7,658 nucleotides of DNA from an uncultured Rhodospirillales bacterium (lineage in GTDB: Bacteria > Pseudomonadota > Alphaproteobacteria > Acetobacterales > Acetobacteraceae): NCBI GenBank assembly GCA_903928045.1, contig CAIYPH010000627.1, forward strand, positions 1 to 7,658, given 5' to 3'. Numbering within the stretch: the stretch's first letter is position 1; the number at the start of each line of letters is the position of its first letter. Shown piece by piece: positions 5,708 through 7,658 of this stretch. The position numbers and the translations under genes were made by a program. The notes below the pieces were generated by a model. The model was given only the letters and a program-made list of their open reading frames with translations, was not told the DNA's origin and did no database searches.

Positions 5708-6556
5708 TCAACCCGATCGGTGGTGGCGCTGCAGGAACTCCAACAGGATGCGATTGAAGAGTCGCGGCTGCTCCCAGTAGGGGCTGTGACCGGCCTCGGG
5801 GATGACATGGACCTCGGCCTCCCGGAGATGCGCGGCCTGCATGCGCAGCAAGGCCGGCGGCACGAAGAGGTCCGAGCAGCCGGTCATCAGCAGTTTCGGC
5901 ATCCCCAGACTTTCCAGCAGCGCCCAGTCCAGCCGATGGCGCAGGCGCGGGGGGATGCGTGGTCCTGACACCGCCGCGTCTGTAAGGCGGTTCCATGCTG
6001 CAAGACCCACCGGGTCACCGGCGCGGTATGACGGCGAGAGTTCCTGGAAGTCATGCGGCAGATTGCCGAACGACGCCGGCCGCAGGCGTCGCGTTACGGC
6101 CAGGTAGTCTTCCTCCTGAATGCCCAACAGCGACGAAATCACGCTGAGCGTGACGACGGTCTCGGGATGGGACAGGGCGTAGTCGATGGCAAAGAAGCCG
6201 CCATGGGCCGCGGCGACCAGATGGAAGCCGGACAGGCCGAGATGTTGGATCAGGCAATGCAGGTCGTCTGCCGCGATTGCCGGATCGTCGGACGAATCCG
6301 CGCCGGAGCCCGCATAGCCACGCCGGGAATAGGCGATGACGCGATAGCCCGCCTGGCTCAGAACCGGCTGCTGGTAGACCCATCCGTCGGCACTCTGGGT
6401 GCCGGCATGGAGCATCACGACCGCCGGGCCGCTGCCCCCAGTGTCCCAGTAGCGCAACGTGCTACCGGGAACCGCGACTTGCCCCTGCCGCGCCGACGCC
6501 TGCGGCGGAATGGGCTCATGGACCCATATCGCGCCGGCGCCGGCGGTCTGCGTCAT
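5708..6556 (-). CDS. Alpha/beta-hydrolase-fold protein lacking the nucleophile serine
   Basis: 282 residues with the full alpha/beta-hydrolase layout: the oxyanion-side LHAG (49-52), SRRGYAGSG (77-85), the nucleophile elbow, the acid turn GCSDLFVPP with D229, and EAGHSPYWEQP with H257. At the elbow, where relatives read G-H-S-x-G-G, this protein reads A115-A116-A117-H118-G119-G120. The catalytic serine is therefore alanine (codon at 6206-6208), while Asp and His remain. It may be a non-hydrolytic member, such as a cofactor-free oxygenase, lyase or binding protein, or it may be inactive. It starts two bases after the dioxygenase stop with no ribosome binding site of its own, so it is coupled to that gene. 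An enol-lactone or ring-cleavage-product role, as for PcaD in protocatechuate operons, is suggested by the neighbour only. Confidence 0.8.
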   Translation of the reverse strand: MTQTAGAGAIWVHEPIPPQASARQGQVAVPGSTLRYWDTGGSGPAVVMLHAGTQSADGWVYQQPVLSQAGYRVIAYSRRGYAGSGADSSDDPAIAADDLHCLIQHLGLSGFHLVAAAHGGFFAIDYALSHPETVVTLSVISSLLGIQEEDYLAVTRRLRPASFGNLPHDFQELSPSYRAGDPVGLAAWNRLTDAAVSGPRIPPRLRHRLDWALLESLGMPKLLMTGCSDLFVPPALLRMQAAHLREAEVHVIPEAGHSPYWEQPRLFNRILLEFLQRHHRSG

Positions 6557-6558
6557 GG

Positions 6559-7134
6559 TCAGGCGCCGATGACTATATTGAACTCGGCGATCTCAGCGCT
6601 CGGGTCCTCTGGCGTTCCGGCGGGGACCGGCGTGACGATCAGCGCATCCTTGCGCCGGGCGCTGGCGAGAAACGGGTCGATATCGTTATAGGCATCGCCG
6701 GCGAAATACATCTGGGTGACCAGGCGTTCAGTGCGGCTGGTGACCATGAAGTGGATATGCGCGGGCCGGATCACGCCAGGCGCGACCGGGTAGGCGATCG
6801 GCCGAATGGTCTTGGCGGCGTAGCGGCCGTCGGCATCGGTGCGCAGCAGTCCGTAGCCGGCGAAATGCGGGTCGAGTGGCGCGGGATTCTCGTCGCCGGG
6901 ATGATCGTAGCGACCGCTCGCATTGGCCTGCCAGATCTCGACCTGGGCGTCCGGGACCGGATCGCCGGCGACCGTCGTGACGCGACCGGAGAGGTAAAGC
7001 ACCGTCCCCGTGGCCTTCCCGCCGCCATGACGCGTCAAGTCGCCGCCGAGTTCGGGCTGGCGCGCGATTGGGTAGAACGGGCCAAGAATTTGCGGCGGAG
7101 TCCGGGCAAGAACGGGGTTCGACGGGCCTGACAT
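6559..7134 (-). CDS. Intradiol ring-cleavage dioxygenase (protocatechuate 3,4-dioxygenase beta-like)
   Basis: A single-domain, 191-residue Fe(III) dioxygenase that would open a catechol-type ring between its hydroxyl-bearing carbons. The N-terminal ILGPFYP and the core PDAQVEIWQANASGRYDHP are family signatures. The iron ligands Y76, Y115, H126 and H128 correspond to Y408, Y447, H460 and H462 of Pseudomonas PcaH, with the same 39-residue tyrosine spacing; R123 matches R457. The loop between Y115 and R123 is two residues shorter. The start at 7134 is set by a strong GGAGGA site; a frame continuing upstream to 7308 has no such site and no family sequence. No alpha subunit (PcaG) is present, so the enzyme is probably a homomer whose substrate cannot be named. 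It leads a two-gene operon with the hydrolase-fold protein. Confidence 0.85.
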   Translation of the reverse strand: MSGPSNPVLARTPPQILGPFYPIARQPELGGDLTRHGGGKATGTVLYLSGRVTTVAGDPVPDAQVEIWQANASGRYDHPGDENPAPLDPHFAGYGLLRTDADGRYAAKTIRPIAYPVAPGVIRPAHIHFMVTSRTERLVTQMYFAGDAYNDIDPFLASARRKDALIVTPVPAGTPEDPSAEIAEFNIVIGA

Positions 7135-7140
7135 GAGGTT

Positions 7141-7146
7141 TCCTCC
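7141..7146 (-). promoter_or_regulatory. Strong ribosome binding site fixing the dioxygenase start
   Basis: GGAGGA on the minus strand, six bases before ATG 7134. It supports the 191-residue product over a 249-residue form starting at 7308. Confidence 0.8.
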
Positions 7147-7163
7147 AGCGGTGGGCTTGGTTG

Positions 7164-7175
7164 ATTGGCGCCAAT
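7164..7175 (-). promoter_or_regulatory. Perfect palindrome upstream of the dioxygenase operon; operator candidate
   Basis: ATTGGCGCCAAT is a perfect 12-bp inverted repeat ending about 30 bases before the dioxygenase start codon. On the minus strand TTTACA (7181-7176) abuts it and resembles a -35 box, though I see no clear -10 at the right distance. Position and symmetry suit a dimeric regulator, but none is encoded in the window. Confidence 0.35.
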
Positions 7176-7291
7176 GTAAACCTGGATGGTATTCCGCGGA
7201 TAGATCGTGCCTCGCGGCGCATGCGGTCGCTGGCGAACGCGAATGCGGCGATCGCCCCATCGATCTTGGCGAAAACCTGGGCCCACCGGGT

Positions 7292-7459
7292 GCGGCTGAG
7301 AGGATCAATGCGTCCTACGTCTCGCGCATCCTGCGGCTGACCGTGCTGGCGCCAGATCTAGTGGAGGCGATCCTGGATGGGCGGCAGCCGGAGGGGATAT
7401 TGCTGTCGGGGGTGTTAGAGGGGGTGGAGGTGGAGTGGAGCGCACAGCAGAGCCGGTAG
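7292..7459 (+). pseudogene. Remnant of a site-specific recombinase C-terminus
   Basis: From about 7292 the frame ending at TAG 7457-7459 reads AERINASYVSRILRLTVLAP, then DLVEAILDGRQP and a final EVEWSAQQSR. I recognise this helix-turn-helix plus (L)APD(I/L)VEAILDGRQ pattern from the extreme C-terminus of large recombinase/resolvase-like proteins common in alphaproteobacteria. The rest of the protein is missing: upstream sequence in this frame (CLAAHAVAGERECGD and onward) does not resemble the family, and the dioxygenase gene lies opposite from 7134. It is therefore a tail fragment left by deletion or by insertion of neighbouring DNA. The family call rests on remembered sequence pattern, not on a search. 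Confidence 0.55.
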
Positions 7460-7658
7460 CTGCCGTCGTCCCCGACGCTCTGGCGCCTCCCCATGCTACA
7501 CCGGAAGGGTCGGATCCGGGTCGCGTCCGTCAAGATGGTGGAAATTCTGGTGTAGTTTGGGGTGGCCATGGATCACGCGGCCATGGTGGCAATCTGTGTT
7601 GGCGTGGCGTCGCTGGTCGGCGCCATGAGTTCTGCCATCGGTTCGGTCTGCATGTAGC

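Noticed and set aside
7135..7308. N-terminal extension of the dioxygenase to 7308
   Set aside because: The extra 58 residues show no family resemblance, and the strong GGAGGA site points to ATG 7134.
7315..7569. Minus-strand frame of 84 codons near the right end
   Set aside because: It overlaps the recombinase fragment in antisense, and its N-terminal half matches nothing I recognise.
7564..7586. GGCCATGG present twice, 15 bases apart, near the right edge
   Set aside because: The copies are short, and CCATGG is self-complementary, so direct and inverted readings are both possible. It is not distinguishable from chance and does not belong to a visible array.

Overview
The window is GC-rich bacterial DNA. 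Strong third-position G/C bias, frequent GGAG-type ribosome binding sites and the gene repertoire suggest an alphaproteobacterium, plausibly Acetobacteraceae or a relative. The taxonomic guess is an inference from sequence style, not a database result.

Layout. Positions 1-122 hold the last codons of an unidentified plus-strand gene, followed by a terminator-like hairpin (127-149). At 217-244 on the minus strand lies an isolated 28-nt tRNA 3' end (T-arm, acceptor strand and CCA) with no tRNA body, which resembles an integration scar. About 410 bp without a recognisable gene follow, containing a 12-bp palindrome over a weak promoter-like sequence. From 655 to 5630 five plus-strand genes form an operon: a Tat-type sugar-binding protein, two ABC sugar permeases, a UxuA/mannonate-dehydratase-like TIM-barrel enzyme and an HpcH/HpaI-family aldolase. 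The simplest reading is import of a sugar acid or its precursor, dehydration of an aldonate to a 2-keto-3-deoxy acid, and aldol cleavage to pyruvate plus an aldehyde. No transporter ATPase is encoded here.

Convergent to this, on the minus strand (7134 to 5708), is a two-gene operon: an intradiol ring-cleavage dioxygenase with all four iron ligands, and an alpha/beta-hydrolase-fold protein whose nucleophile-elbow serine is alanine. A perfect 12-bp palindrome lies just upstream of the dioxygenase gene. To its right, 7292-7459 encodes a fragment resembling the C-terminal tail of a site-specific recombinase. The last 199 bases hold nothing I can assign.

The most unusual structure is at the junction of the two permease genes. 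A roughly 138-bp AT-rich nested palindromic element (2854-2991) lies between two copies of ATGAA. The left copy forms the normal ATGA stop/start overlap behind a strong ribosome binding site. The right copy is the start of permease 2, which has no ribosome binding site of its own. The element is open in the one frame that carries ribosomes from the left ATG to a TGA overlapping the right ATG. The insertion may therefore have turned a single translational coupling into a two-step relay through a 48-codon peptide.
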